This document shows positions 18,595 to 28,495 of a stretch of DNA of 64,000 nt, in pieces. The DNA comes from Lacrimispora sphenoides. Lineage in GTDB: Bacteria; Bacillota; Clostridia; Lachnospirales; Lachnospiraceae. Below the pieces are notes generated by a model that saw only the letters and a program-made list of their open reading frames with translations, made no database searches and had not been told where the DNA came from. Positions within the stretch are counted from its first letter, which is position 1. Each line of letters starts with the position of its first letter. Position numbers and translations under genes: made by a program. The stretch is from the NCBI RefSeq assembly GCF_900105215.1, contig NZ_FOIP01000001.1, positions 434,001 to 498,000 on the forward strand. The letters run 5' to 3'.

Positions 18595-19122
18595 TTACAA
18601 TATTTTTTCATATAACTTAAACCAGTGCAATCCATAGTTTCCAAGCCCCAGATCCACGGTATCCACATACGTAAATCCACATTTTTCATACAGCTTAACA
18701 GCAGGTAAGTTCTTTTCATAAACATCAAGGCGGATCGCTTTTGCATGTTCATTCATCCCATGTTGAACTGCAAAATCCATCAGCGCCATGCCAACTCCAT
18801 TTTTGAGGTATTCAGGATGAACAGCAAACGTATATATCACAAATATATCGGAATAGTCAGCATTTATCCCCCATTGCACCTTATGATATGCAGACTCCGG
18901 CTCATGACTTAGTATCAATGAACCTACGATCTTTCCTGCAGCCTTTGCAACATAAAGATTGCCATTTGCAACACCGTTAACTGCATCTTCACGGGCCGGA
19001 TATATACCTTTCCTCCAACCGGGATAGTTAATGCCAGTCTCCAGAAAATCATTCAGATCGTCATAGAGCTGCTCAAGCTGATCAATGTCGTATTTTGTTC
19101 CCTTCTCAATAATAATGTTCAT
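18595..19122 (-). CDS. GNAT family N-acetyltransferase
   Basis: 175 aa. The central KIVGSLILSHEPE strand and the acetyl-CoA-binding HPEYLKNGVGMALMDFA (V-x-x-x-x-G-x-G/A type) identify the Gcn5-related fold. The substrate is unknown. It is a stand-alone gene with a strong terminator. Confidence 0.87.
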   Translation of the reverse strand: MNIIIEKGTKYDIDQLEQLYDDLNDFLETGINYPGWRKGIYPAREDAVNGVANGNLYVAKAAGKIVGSLILSHEPESAYHKVQWGINADYSDIFVIYTFAVHPEYLKNGVGMALMDFAVQHGMNEHAKAIRLDVYEKNLPAVKLYEKCGFTYVDTVDLGLGNYGLHWFKLYEKIL

Positions 19123-19241
19123 ACGTACCTTTCACCTTTCAGAATATTACAACTGGCAGGAATGCAGGAGCTAATCTTCATTCATAGCTTCATAGCATCA
19201 GTCCCAATAAACCTCTTCCTCTTTTATCAAGCATAATTTTA

Positions 19242-20063
19242 TCATCCTTTCACCGCACCTGCAACCAGGCTATCCTGAATCTGATTGCTCAGTATAAAAT
19301 AAATAACAATGGTGGGCAGAGTGGCAATGACCATGCCCGCTCCGATCAACCCCCAATCAGTGGAATATTGACCTGCAAAGGACATGATGCCCACGGGCAA
19401 GGTCCGGTAACGGTCGCTGTCCACAAAGGTATTGGCTAACATTAACTCATTCCAGGTCCCTAAAAATGTAAAAATAGAGGCTGTGGCAATCGCCGGCTTG
19501 ACGATGGGAAGTATGATGGTTGCAAAGCACCGGAAAATCCCGCAGCCATCAATGCAGGCTGCCTCTTCTATTTCTATGGGGATGCTTTTGTAAAATCCGA
19601 TTAATATCATGATGCTCATGGGAAGAGCCCCCGCGATATAAGGAATCAGAAGTCCTAAGTATCCGCCCTTTAACCCAGTTTTATCAAGGACCTGAAACAG
19701 TGGAAGCAGGGCGGCCTGGGCCGGAATCATAATTCCCAATGCAAAAATTCCAAATACCAGGGATTTAAGCTTCCATTTCATTCTGGCTATGGCATAAGCA
19801 GCCATGGCAGATAAAATTCCAGCAACGGCCACGGTTGCCATGGAGTAGAATACGGAGTTTAAAAAGTACCGGATTAAGTTTGTCTGGGTAAATGCATTTC
19901 CGTAATTTTCCCATCTCCAGATCTGTGGAAGCCCGATGGGGTTTTCTCCAAATATCTCTCCATTGCTTTTTAAGGAAAAGGTAAAAAGCCAATATAAGGG
20001 AAAAAGCTGAGTCAGTGCAATGAGGCACAGCAGCAAAAACTTTATCTTTTTTTTCATCTTCAT
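19242..20063 (-). CDS. Carbohydrate ABC transporter permease (MalG/GanQ type)
   Basis: 273 aa with six hydrophobic segments and the EAA loop EEAACIDGCGIFRCF near residue 185, which docks to the ATPase. It is the second permease of a CUT1-type uptake system with the upstream permease and binding protein. No ATPase gene is present, so the system probably uses a shared MsiK/MsmK-type ATPase encoded elsewhere. It lies 16 nt after the preceding permease. Confidence 0.92.
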   Translation of the reverse strand: MKMKKKIKFLLLCLIALTQLFPLYWLFTFSLKSNGEIFGENPIGLPQIWRWENYGNAFTQTNLIRYFLNSVFYSMATVAVAGILSAMAAYAIARMKWKLKSLVFGIFALGIMIPAQAALLPLFQVLDKTGLKGGYLGLLIPYIAGALPMSIMILIGFYKSIPIEIEEAACIDGCGIFRCFATIILPIVKPAIATASIFTFLGTWNELMLANTFVDSDRYRTLPVGIMSFAGQYSTDWGLIGAGMVIATLPTIVIYFILSNQIQDSLVAGAVKG

Positions 20064-20079
20064 AGGACCGCCTCCTCAT

Positions 20080-20979
20080 TTATATGGCTGATGCATTTTC
20101 TTCCGCTTTTTTAAACAGCCTGCTTACAATAAAGGTAAACAGCAGGCATTCCACTACGATGAAAAATGCCTGTGCGCTTCCATACCCATATAGGCCTCTG
20201 CGGAATAAATTGTTGTACATCAGGGTTGCAGGCACTTCACTGGCATGGTTTGGGCCGCCCCCGGTCATGACATAGATTAAGTCAAAGGCCCTTAGGGAAC
20301 CTGTAATGGAGAATATGACGCAGGTCTTAATCACCGGCGCTAAGAGAGGCAGGGTAATCTTTGTATTCACCTGCCACTTACTGGCACCGTCGATTTGAGC
20401 CGCCTCATAATAATCCTGGGAAATGGATTTGATCCCTGCATAAAAAATCAGCATGTGGTAGCCGATGTACTGCCACACCGCAGGAATCAAAGTGGAGAGA
20501 AATGCAGTTTTGGGATTGGAAAGCCAGGAATAGCTGAAATCAGAGGCTCCCAGAGCACGGATTAAATGGTTTAAAAGCCCATATTCGCTGTTAAACATCT
20601 TCATCCAAAGCTGACCGATCACCATACTGGAAATGACCACCGGCAAAAAGTAGACGGTACGAAAGAACTTTTCTCCTTTTACTCCCCTTGCCAGAACCAT
20701 AGCCAGAAAAAGAGAGATGGGCAGCTGAATGAGTAAGGATGCGCCCACTAAAAGAAAGGAATTTATAACGGCCTTCACAAAGTGGCGGTCCTCTGCAAAC
20801 AGCCTTATGTAATTCCCAAGTCCGATAAACTTCATTTTCCCCATGCCATCGTACTGGAACAGACTGTAGGCTCCGGAAATAAAAAGGGGGATCATACTAA
20901 AGCTGATAAACAGGATGAGCGCAGGCAGCACAAAGCAGGCCACAAAGCTCTTTCTTCCCAACATGTTATTCATGGTCAA
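20080..20979 (-). CDS. Carbohydrate ABC transporter permease (MalF/UgpA type)
   Basis: 299 aa, six TM segments, with the EAA motif EAAQIDGASKWQVNTKITLP near residue 195. It is the first permease of the CUT1 system. A hairpin terminator lies between this gene and the upstream binding-protein gene and probably lowers permease expression relative to the binding protein. Confidence 0.92.
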   Translation of the reverse strand: MTMNNMLGRKSFVACFVLPALILFISFSMIPLFISGAYSLFQYDGMGKMKFIGLGNYIRLFAEDRHFVKAVINSFLLVGASLLIQLPISLFLAMVLARGVKGEKFFRTVYFLPVVISSMVIGQLWMKMFNSEYGLLNHLIRALGASDFSYSWLSNPKTAFLSTLIPAVWQYIGYHMLIFYAGIKSISQDYYEAAQIDGASKWQVNTKITLPLLAPVIKTCVIFSITGSLRAFDLIYVMTGGGPNHASEVPATLMYNNLFRRGLYGYGSAQAFFIVVECLLFTFIVSRLFKKAEENASAI

Positions 20980-20990
20980 TCTCCTTTGGA

Positions 20991-21028
20991 CAAAAAATGG
21001 GTATCGCCTGTTTCTGTAAGCGATACCC
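20991..21028 (-). terminator. Intra-operon terminator between binding protein and permeases
   Basis: A perfect 9-bp stem on the minus strand (GGGTATCGC / GCGATACCC), 12-nt loop, then ATTTTTTG, 14 nt after the binding-protein stop. Partial read-through here is the usual way such operons make excess binding protein. Confidence 0.75.
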
Positions 21029-21041
21029 CCTTTGCTCTTAC

Positions 21042-22367
21042 TTACTTGTTAATAGCTGCTTCATGTTCCTTTATAAACTCACCCGTATCGGCACCTGGAG
21101 CGAACAGGGTCTGCACCTGTTCATTGTGAATGGTGGCAGGTTCCGCATCAAGAGAGGTATCCCATGCAAGGACTGAGGTCTTTCCTTGGGAAAGGAGATC
21201 CTTGATCTGTACAAAAAGAGGATTTAAGCCCTTTTCATCCACCTCTGTTTTCCAACCGCTGAAACCTGAGCCTGACTCATAAGCAGCTTCCCCCATCTTT
21301 TCGTTTATGTAGATTGTGAATTTAGCTGCCTCATCCGGATTCTTCGTGCTCTTATTTACCCAGAAGGATTCTACGAATCCGCCGCAATAATCGGTTTCAT
21401 TGCCTTTGCCGGTAATCATGGGGATTTCCATTGCAACCACATCCTCCGGATTGATGGTAACGGCTTTATCTGTATAAATTCCATTTGCAAACCAGCTTCC
21501 CATAAGCCTCATGGCGGCTCTTCCGGTTCCAAAGGCTGCATTGGCATCATCATTGCCCTGCTCCAGAGGATTGGCTCCAAATGCTCCCATCTTGTATAAT
21601 TCCTGGACCTTATCCGCCGCTTCCGCGTAGCCCTCTCCTTCAAAGGGAGCCTGGCCAGAAAGCATCTTGTTGATTTCCTCTGCCCCTACAGTTCGCAGTG
21701 CCAGTGCCTGATAGATGAATGCCGCATTCCAGCCATCCTTTGCGCCGGAAGCCAGAGGGGTCACCCCATCAAGAGCCTTCAGCTTTTCAACTGCGGTTAC
21801 CAGTTTGTCGTATGTATCTGGAAGCTCTGCTCCTGCCTGATCAAATAAGGCCTTATTGCAGTATAAGGTCATGTACCAGGAAAAGGAAGGAAGAGAATAA
21901 GTTTTTCCATTGTATTCAAAAGCTGCCGTAGAGCCCTCCAGAAGTTTTCCCTTAATATCATCTGTGATATAGGAATCCAGAGGAAGGAGTTTATCCGCAT
22001 TGATCATCTTTCTTGCGGTTCCTGCTCCCCAGTAATAGAACACATCAATTCCTTTTGCATCTCCTGCAAACTCTGCGGATATCTTCGTCTTATAAGCTTC
22101 CGTATCCAGGGTCTGGGTGTTGATTTCTACATTGGGATTTTCCGCCAAATAAGCGGCAACCGCCTCGTCATATTTTTTCTTTAGTTCATTGGTATCATTG
22201 GACCACTGGTGCCAGACATTTAAAACGGTTTTTTCCGTCTTTCCCTCCCCTGAACTGCCGGCGTTTGTCGGAGCCGCACTGCCTTTGCTTCCACAGCCTG
22301 TCATACCTGCTGCCAGAGCTACCGTAAGTGCAACGGCCGAAACTCTTTTTAATAAACTTTTTTTCAT
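21042..22367 (-). CDS. Extracellular sugar-binding lipoprotein (ABC transporter)
   Basis: 441 aa with a signal peptide ending in lipobox MTGC (cysteine near residue 25), then the family-1 solute-binding fold (NVWHQWSND near 50, GKTYSLPSFSWYMTLYCNK near 155). It captures a carbohydrate at the outer face of the membrane for the two permeases. The ligand is not deducible. It follows a good promoter and AGGAGG. The neighbouring YesM/YesN-type pair, encoded upstream, is the likely regulator. Confidence 0.93.
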   Translation of the reverse strand: MKKSLLKRVSAVALTVALAAGMTGCGSKGSAAPTNAGSSGEGKTEKTVLNVWHQWSNDTNELKKKYDEAVAAYLAENPNVEINTQTLDTEAYKTKISAEFAGDAKGIDVFYYWGAGTARKMINADKLLPLDSYITDDIKGKLLEGSTAAFEYNGKTYSLPSFSWYMTLYCNKALFDQAGAELPDTYDKLVTAVEKLKALDGVTPLASGAKDGWNAAFIYQALALRTVGAEEINKMLSGQAPFEGEGYAEAADKVQELYKMGAFGANPLEQGNDDANAAFGTGRAAMRLMGSWFANGIYTDKAVTINPEDVVAMEIPMITGKGNETDYCGGFVESFWVNKSTKNPDEAAKFTIYINEKMGEAAYESGSGFSGWKTEVDEKGLNPLFVQIKDLLSQGKTSVLAWDTSLDAEPATIHNEQVQTLFAPGADTGEFIKEHEAAINK

Positions 22368-22407
22368 CTCAATCTCCTCCTGGGTTTCTTTGTTTCCTTC
22401 TGATATC

Positions 22408-22436
22408 AGTATATCGGAACTCTTTTTTTAACTCAA
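22408..22436 (-). promoter_or_regulatory. Promoter of the sugar-uptake operon
   Basis: Minus-strand TTGAGT (22431-22436), 17-bp spacer, TATACT (22408-22413), about 40 nt upstream of the binding-protein ATG and downstream of the regulator gene. Confidence 0.65.
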
Positions 22437-22470
22437 TTAAATATTTTGACCCAAAAGGTTACAAATTTTA

Positions 22471-24039
22471 CTACCTTTGCTTATACTCCTTAACGGTTAC
22501 TCCCACATGCTTTTTAAAGCAGATGCCAAAGTAATGGGAATCCCGGAATCCCACCTTTTCTGCTATTTCGTATACTTTGTAATCCGTTGTATTAAGAAGG
22601 CGGATGCTCTCTTCAATCCTTTTTTTCAGGACATATTCAATCAGGCTCTGTCCGGCCTCTTTTTTAAATACTCTGCTTAAGTAGCTTTCATTGGAAAAAA
22701 CAGCCGATGCTACGGATTTAAGAGTAAGAGCAGGATCGCAAAAGTTTTTATCGATATATTCCAGGGCCTCGTTTACCACCTTATTTCCCTGCTTTGATTT
22801 CTTGCTGTTATGATAGTTCAAAATCATATGGATGGATTCATCCAGAAACGGCCGGCACTCTTCCACCGTCTGTATGGATTGTATGGATTCAAACAGACGG
22901 TCTTCTCCTATGAGCTGTTCCAAACTGACCCCATACTTATTAAGGGTACTTCCAGCCTTGGACATTAAATCCATAACCGTAAGCCTTAAATATTCCACTT
23001 CCGTTACCCTTGAATTCCTGACTCCTTCCACATAATCCTCGATTGCAGCAGATACCCTGTCGGAAATTCCATTGGTAAGAGAAAAAAGGAAGTCCTCCCA
23101 GTCAAAGGACAGTTTATCCGGATTTTTTTCCATAATATGCATATATTCTTCGTACGTGATAATCCGGTTATTCCCTAAAAGCACCGATGCGCTGAGGGCA
23201 TGTTCGGATTCGGCAAATGCTTCTGCAATTCCCTCATAGCCCTCATGGCTGCGGCTTATGCCAATGGTGGAATCAATGTTGTTTTCCCTCAGCCTTAGAT
23301 GGATTTGCCGAGCGATTTCCCCGCTGTCCTTTAATCGCCTGACCGTACAAAACAAGATAATATTTTTCATATAGTGAAGAAAAGATATGGTCCCGTCAAT
23401 GGGATCCCTGCCAAGGAGTTCTATGGCCCTTTTATGGAGGCTGCCGTCTGCTTCCCCTGACCGTTCCTCTTTTAAGTGGAGGTTTAAGCAGCAGCACCCT
23501 TTTAACAGCGCTTCACAGCCATAGGCAAGAAGCTTTTTCTCCGCTTCCTCCTCACTGGTCCGCTTTTCCACCAGCCGCTGAAAGAAGCTTTCCATTAAAA
23601 TGTCCTGGTCGGCGGAAACACTCTGTTTTAACATCTCCACCTCCTTACGGTGGTCCTTTTCCTTTATGATTTTTCCCCTGATCTTAAGAGCGATTTCCTT
23701 CAGCTCATTCATATCAATGGGCTTTAACAGAAAATCCTCTACCCCCAGCTTTACCGCCCGCCTTGCGTATTCAAATTCCCGGTATCCTGTGATCATGATT
23801 ACATGGATGTTCTCATCCAAAGCTGAAATATGTTCCGCAAGCTCCAGACCCTCCATATGGGGCATATTGATATCGGTTAAAACCAACTCCGGCTTTCTGT
23901 ATTTTATGAATTCCAATGCTTCCGTACCGGAGGAAGCCTCTCCAATGACTGAAAATCCATGATCTTCCCAGGGAAATCCCCGTTTGATCAGCACCCGTTC
24001 CAGTTTTTCATCATCCACAATCAGTACCTTGATCTCCAT
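22471..24039 (-). CDS. AraC-type response regulator (YesN family)
   Basis: 522 aa. An N-terminal receiver domain has Asp9/Asp10, phospho-acceptor Asp56 (LTDINMP) and Lys106 (LLKPID). A long linker follows, then a C-terminal AraC DNA-binding domain with two helix-turn-helix units (EIAEKVGFRDSHYFGICFKK near the end). It pairs with the overlapping kinase gene and probably activates the adjacent sugar-uptake operon; that target is inferred from position. Confidence 0.93.
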   Translation of the reverse strand: MEIKVLIVDDEKLERVLIKRGFPWEDHGFSVIGEASSGTEALEFIKYRKPELVLTDINMPHMEGLELAEHISALDENIHVIMITGYREFEYARRAVKLGVEDFLLKPIDMNELKEIALKIRGKIIKEKDHRKEVEMLKQSVSADQDILMESFFQRLVEKRTSEEEAEKKLLAYGCEALLKGCCCLNLHLKEERSGEADGSLHKRAIELLGRDPIDGTISFLHYMKNIILFCTVRRLKDSGEIARQIHLRLRENNIDSTIGISRSHEGYEGIAEAFAESEHALSASVLLGNNRIITYEEYMHIMEKNPDKLSFDWEDFLFSLTNGISDRVSAAIEDYVEGVRNSRVTEVEYLRLTVMDLMSKAGSTLNKYGVSLEQLIGEDRLFESIQSIQTVEECRPFLDESIHMILNYHNSKKSKQGNKVVNEALEYIDKNFCDPALTLKSVASAVFSNESYLSRVFKKEAGQSLIEYVLKKRIEESIRLLNTTDYKVYEIAEKVGFRDSHYFGICFKKHVGVTVKEYKQR

Positions 24040-25750
24040 GTTCCAACCCCTTTGCTTCCATTCGCTTTACTCTTACTGCTATTTCCGTTCCATTTCCGAT
24101 CTCACTATGGATAAGAACCGGCTGCCTGATCCCATGATATAGGGTAATCCGCTGCATCAGGTTATAAAGGCCGAATCCTGACTTACCGGTCACTGTCCTG
24201 CCTTCCATGATTTCTTCGATCTTTTCCTCGCTCATGCCGACCCCGTCATCAGACACCAGAAAAATAATTTCATCCTCATCGGAAAAGGCCTTGATGGAAA
24301 CGGTTCCTTTTCCTTCCCTTGGCTTGATTCCATGATGGACCGCGTTCTCCACCAAAGGCTGTAAAAGCAGCTTTAATATCCTGCAGTCCTTCACCTCTTC
24401 TTCTACATCCACTTCTACCTTTATTTCATTGTCATAGCGGATATTTAAGATGGTTAAGTAGCTTTGTATGCAACTTATTTCATCCTTTACCGTAATAAAA
24501 TCCAATCCGCTGTTTAGGCTATTCCTGTAAAAGCTTCCCAGAGCCTGAGTCATTTTAAAGCAATTATCATAATCCCGCATGAGAGCAAGAGCGGATACCG
24601 CATCAAGGGTATTGTATAGAAAATGAGGGTTAATCTGGGCCTGAAGCAGATCCAGTTCCACCTTTGCAATGATCTGCTCTTCTTCCTTCACCTTTTGGAT
24701 CAGGTTTTTAATGGATCTTGCCATATGATTAAATACCCGCTTCAGATTATTGATTTCATCTTTCTGCCGGTCCACCTCCATTTCATCAAACTGGCCTTTT
24801 TCCACAAGCATCATATGCTTTTCCACCTTTAACAGGGGATGGAAGATAAAACGGGTGAGCATGACCGAGCATACAAAGACAAAAGCAACGTTCATACACA
24901 TGATCAGCAGGATAACGGTGGAATAATAGGGCGCCATGGCTGTCATATTATCCAGTTGAAAGGATCCGGCCAGCTTCCAGTTTTCTATGCCGATGTCCTG
25001 GGTGATCACCAGCCGGTTTTCGCCGGTCCGCTGTCCGGGATTCCCAGGGGCCACAATGTATTCATCCTCATCGCCCAGGATATAAAAATCACTGTCACTG
25101 GAATTACTGACCCCATTAAAGTAATTGCGTATTGTTTCCTCATTGACCGTAACCAGCAAAATGGCCAAAGGCTTATATGTATTTTCATCCCGGATTTCCC
25201 GGATATAGGTAATATAAGGGGTATCTCCATAGAATTCAATGACCCCCTCGCTGCCTTTCATAAAAAAACCGTTTCCCCTGTGCTCACCTAAATGCCGGTA
25301 CCACTCAGACTCCAGGATCTTTTCTCCGTAAATCCCCTTGGGTGTCTTTTTATAGGAGCTGTACACATTATGATAGGAATCCATAATCAGAACGCTGGAA
25401 ATATACTCCCCTGACAGGATCATATTAACCAGACTTTGCTTGATGGTTCTCTGGATAGACGGATCAATGGCTCTGTTATCCACATTTCTTAAAGCCTCCT
25501 GAACATTTCTATCAAAATAGATTAGGTTTGAAAACTGGGTCACATTATCAAAGATCAGGGACAAATTCCCCTTAAGGGCGCTGACCGTCTGAGTGCCTGC
25601 TCCCAGAATTTCTCGTTTCGTGTAGGAGCTGTTAATAACAGATATGACCGAAAAGGTGATTACAAAGGATAATAATACGACCGTTAAATACATAATCAGG
25701 ATCTTTGTCTTAATCCTCATATTTTTCCATGCATCCATCAGACCAGCCAT
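24011..25750 (-). CDS. Sensor histidine kinase (YesM family)
   Basis: 579 aa with TM1 near the N-terminus, a large extracellular dCache-like sensor, TM2 about residue 280, and HAMP. The His_kinase domain has the acceptor in AQINPHFLYNTLDA. The ATPase has LVENAVHHGI, DDGVGM and GFGLYNLMQR. The start at 25750 is chosen over longer in-frame ATGs because GGGGAGG stands 5 nt upstream and the longer form would cover the promoter. The 3' end overlaps the regulator gene by 29 nt, showing translational coupling. Confidence 0.92.
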   Translation of the reverse strand: MAGLMDAWKNMRIKTKILIMYLTVVLLSFVITFSVISVINSSYTKREILGAGTQTVSALKGNLSLIFDNVTQFSNLIYFDRNVQEALRNVDNRAIDPSIQRTIKQSLVNMILSGEYISSVLIMDSYHNVYSSYKKTPKGIYGEKILESEWYRHLGEHRGNGFFMKGSEGVIEFYGDTPYITYIREIRDENTYKPLAILLVTVNEETIRNYFNGVSNSSDSDFYILGDEDEYIVAPGNPGQRTGENRLVITQDIGIENWKLAGSFQLDNMTAMAPYYSTVILLIMCMNVAFVFVCSVMLTRFIFHPLLKVEKHMMLVEKGQFDEMEVDRQKDEINNLKRVFNHMARSIKNLIQKVKEEEQIIAKVELDLLQAQINPHFLYNTLDAVSALALMRDYDNCFKMTQALGSFYRNSLNSGLDFITVKDEISCIQSYLTILNIRYDNEIKVEVDVEEEVKDCRILKLLLQPLVENAVHHGIKPREGKGTVSIKAFSDEDEIIFLVSDDGVGMSEEKIEEIMEGRTVTGKSGFGLYNLMQRITLYHGIRQPVLIHSEIGNGTEIAVRVKRMEAKGLEHGDQGTDCG

Positions 25751-25784
25751 AGCAGCCTCCCCATTCATATGATTTTTTACCCTT

Positions 25785-25813
25785 ATTCTAGCGAGTTTGG
25801 CAGGGGTTGTCAA
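25785..25813 (-). promoter_or_regulatory. Promoter of the YesM/YesN-type operon
   Basis: Minus-strand consensus TTGACA (25808-25813), 17-bp spacer, TAGAAT (25785-25790), about 35 nt before the kinase ATG. It is divergent from the promoter at 25981. Confidence 0.75.
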
Positions 25814-25980
25814 AAAAAAGTTTGGATTGTCTTTTCAGCTCATTATCCCAGCCTTTCATACCGGTAGTTTTCTTAAAGTATATCCCAGGTAAATGAATTA
25901 CTAAATTTAATTATTTTGCTGAAAAGGTGATTTTTTTTACTTTGTCAGATTCCTTTCGATAAAAACTCCGCTTCCCTGCG

Positions 25981-26009
25981 TTGCTTTTCTCCCTTAGATT
26001 GATTATAAT
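25981..26009 (+). promoter_or_regulatory. Promoter of the PHP phosphatase gene
   Basis: TTGCTT (25981-25986), 17-bp spacer, consensus TATAAT (26004-26009), 28 nt before the ATG at 26037. Confidence 0.75.
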
Positions 26010-26036
26010 GAATTTAATTTGTGAAAGGAGAACCCC

Positions 26037-26834
26037 ATGCTGCCAGATTATCATTTTCATACAAATTTTTCAGGAGACTCCAAAACTCCCATGCGGACCC
26101 AAATGGAACGGGCCATAAGCCTTGGAATGACTTCCCTCTGTATTACGGACCATCACGATTATGACGTAGACTCTGTCATCGATTTTACCCTTCAGACGGA
26201 CCAGTATTTTGAAGCAATGTCTGCCTTAAGGGAAGAATACAAAGACCGCATCGACCTTCGCATAGGGATCGAACTGGGACTTCAGACCCATTTAAAAGAA
26301 TATTACAGGGAATTGTTATCAAGTTATCCCTTTGATTTTATCATCGGCTCCACCCACTTTATTAACAGAAAAGATCCTGCTTATCCGGAGTTTTTTAAAG
26401 GAAGAGAGGAGCAAAAAGCATATCTTCAGTATTTCCAGGCCACACTGGATAATGTGAAAAATATTGACAACTATGACGTAGCAGGCCATATCGACTACAT
26501 CGTCCGTTATGGCCCGAATAAAGCTCGTTACTACAGCTACGAAGCATACAAGGATATTTTAGATGACATTTTAAGAGCGATTATCGAGCGGGGCAAAGGA
26601 ATAGAATGCAATACAGCCGGTTTCCGGAAAGGAATCGGACAGCCAAACCCATGTGCCGGTATTATTAAGCGCTATAAGGAATTAGGCGGGGAGATCATAA
26701 CCATCGGTTCCGACGCCCATATACCGGAAGATTTAGGAGCAGACTTTCAGACAGCGGGTGAACTTCTTAAGCAATGCGGATTTTCCTATTATACGGAGTT
26801 CCGCCGACGAAAACCGGAATTCAAACCCCTGTAA
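26037..26834 (+). CDS. Histidinol-phosphatase (PHP family, HisJ/HisK type)
   Basis: 265 aa with the metal-binding motifs of PHP phosphoesterases in order: DYHFHTNFSGD at 4-14, ITDHHD near 38, GSTHFI near 102, GHIDYIVRYG near 147 and GSDAHIPEDLG near 222. The family removes phosphate from histidinol phosphate in histidine synthesis, but similar PHP proteins have other substrates and no other his gene is present here. GAAAGGAG precedes the ATG. Confidence 0.85.
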   Translation: MLPDYHFHTNFSGDSKTPMRTQMERAISLGMTSLCITDHHDYDVDSVIDFTLQTDQYFEAMSALREEYKDRIDLRIGIELGLQTHLKEYYRELLSSYPFDFIIGSTHFINRKDPAYPEFFKGREEQKAYLQYFQATLDNVKNIDNYDVAGHIDYIVRYGPNKARYYSYEAYKDILDDILRAIIERGKGIECNTAGFRKGIGQPNPCAGIIKRYKELGGEIITIGSDAHIPEDLGADFQTAGELLKQCGFSYYTEFRRRKPEFKPL

Positions 26835-26873
26835 ACAAATGAGAGAAACAATACTTGGAATTGGAGAATTGCC

Positions 26874-27533
26874 ATGAATGTATTTGATATTATCGGGCCT
26901 GTTATGATCGGGCCTTCCAGCTCCCATACGGCCGGCGCTGCCCGCATCGGTAAAACGGCTGCCCTGCTTTTAGGTGCTTCTGTTGCAAAAGCAGATATCC
27001 TGTTTCACGGCTCCTTTGCAAAAACTTACAAAGGGCACGGCACAGACAAAGCCATTGTAGGCGGAATTTTAAAACTGGACCCCTGGGACCCGGGAATCCG
27101 GACAAGCCTTGAAACAGCCAAGGAACAAGGGATATCCGTCACGATCCACACCGGAACCATTGAAAATGCCCATCCAAACACGGCGTTAGTCACCCTTACC
27201 TCAGATCAGGGCAGTACCATCTCCGTCCAGGGAGCGTCAGTGGGAGGCGGCAACATCGTCATAAACAAGGTAAATGACATGGAGGTTTATTTTACCGGGC
27301 AGAATACCACCCTGATCGTTATGCATCAGGATGTTCCCGGAATCATCGCCCATGTGACGAACCTGGTGGCCGTGGGCAATGCCAACATCTGCAATTTCCG
27401 CTTAAACAGGCAGGAAAAACGCGGACTTGCCATCATGTCCATTGAAATGGATTCTGACTTTGACCAGTCCCTGGTCTCCCAGATCCAAACCATCCCTTAT
27501 GTATACAACACGATTTTGTTAAAATTAAACTGA
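26874..27533 (+). CDS. sdaAB: L-serine dehydratase, beta subunit
   Basis: 219 aa. Together with the alpha subunit it deaminates L-serine to pyruvate and ammonia using an oxygen-sensitive [4Fe-4S] cluster. The GPSSSHTAGAARIG motif near residue 13 and the C-terminal ACT domain (about 148-219, starting TTLIVMHQDVPG) are clear. It is 13 nt upstream of sdaAA. Confidence 0.95.
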   Translation: MNVFDIIGPVMIGPSSSHTAGAARIGKTAALLLGASVAKADILFHGSFAKTYKGHGTDKAIVGGILKLDPWDPGIRTSLETAKEQGISVTIHTGTIENAHPNTALVTLTSDQGSTISVQGASVGGGNIVINKVNDMEVYFTGQNTTLIVMHQDVPGIIAHVTNLVAVGNANICNFRLNRQEKRGLAIMSIEMDSDFDQSLVSQIQTIPYVYNTILLKLN

Positions 27534-27546
27534 CCAGGAGGAACCT

Positions 27547-28425
27547 ATGCAATTAAAATATAATTCCGTGGAAGAGCTTGTAGCCGCCGCTTCATCTTCC
27601 AATAAAAAAATATCGGAAATTGTGCTAGAGCAGCAGGCCGAGGATATGGAGACCAGTCCGGAAGATGTCTACTCCACCATGGAAAGCAGTTTTGAGGTTA
27701 TGAGGCAGTCTGTGTTAAACGGCATGGATGAATCCCTCCGTTCTTCCAGCGGTCTTTCCGGGGGAGCTGCCGCCAAATTAAAAAAGGCAGTAGAGGAAGG
27801 AAAAAACCATTACGGCCATCTCCTTGGCAATGCCATTAGTATGGCTCTTGCCGTGACGGAATACAATTCCTGCATGGGGCAGATCGTGGCGGCTCCTACA
27901 GCCGGCTCCTGCGGTGTCATTCCGGCAGCTCTCATTTCCGTTATGGACGAATTTGATTTACCAAAGCATGATATCATCATGTCCCTGTTCACTGCATCGG
28001 CCATTGGCATGGTCATTGCCAAATGCGCCAGCATCGCCGGAGCGGAGGGCGGGTGCCAGGCCGAGGTGGGATCCGCGTCCGCCATGGCTGCTGCAGCTCT
28101 TACGGAAATCTTTGGCGGAACGCCCCAGATGGTTTCCGACAGCTGCGCTATAGCCCTGAAAAATACCATGGGCCTGGTATGTGACCCGGTGGCAGGTCTG
28201 GTAGAGGTTCCCTGTATCAAGCGCAATGCCATGGGAGTAGCCAATGCATTTACTGCTTCGGAGCTTGCCTGTGCCGGAATCACAAGCGCCATTCCTGCAG
28301 ATGAGGTGATCTTTGCCATGAAGCAGGTGGGCAATCTCATGTCTACCTCCTTAAAGGAAACTTCAGAGGGCGGCCTGGCCGCAACCCCTACCGGCTGCCG
28401 CTTACGTAAGCAGATCTTCGGATAA
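27547..28425 (+). CDS. sdaAA: L-serine dehydratase, alpha subunit
   Basis: 292 aa, the iron-sulfur subunit. Cluster-ligand cysteines are visible in SCGVIPAAL near 119, SDSCAIALKN near 197 and CDPVAGLVEVPC near 212-223. The glycine- and alanine-rich core GSASAMAAAAL is typical. It follows AGGAGG and ends at a bidirectional terminator shared with argH. Confidence 0.96.
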   Translation: MQLKYNSVEELVAAASSSNKKISEIVLEQQAEDMETSPEDVYSTMESSFEVMRQSVLNGMDESLRSSSGLSGGAAAKLKKAVEEGKNHYGHLLGNAISMALAVTEYNSCMGQIVAAPTAGSCGVIPAALISVMDEFDLPKHDIIMSLFTASAIGMVIAKCASIAGAEGGCQAEVGSASAMAAAALTEIFGGTPQMVSDSCAIALKNTMGLVCDPVAGLVEVPCIKRNAMGVANAFTASELACAGITSAIPADEVIFAMKQVGNLMSTSLKETSEGGLAATPTGCRLRKQIFG

Positions 28426-28440
28426 GTAATGAATACCATA

Positions 28441-28490
28441 AAAAACCGGAAAACAGCGGTCGACTCTTCCGCTATTTTCCGGTTTTTTTA
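28441..28490. terminator. Bidirectional terminator between sdaAA and argH
   Basis: AAAAACCGGAAAA and TTTTCCGGTTTTT arms, with an inner AGCGG/CCGCT pairing, have A and T runs at both ends. They can terminate convergent transcription from sdaAA (plus) and argH (minus). Confidence 0.85.
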
Positions 28491-28495
28491 TGATT

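Noticed and set aside
27810..28439. 209-codon frame antisense to sdaAA
   Set aside because: Lies entirely over a well-supported gene in the other strand, with no ribosome-binding site and no family-like sequence; a codon-bias shadow.
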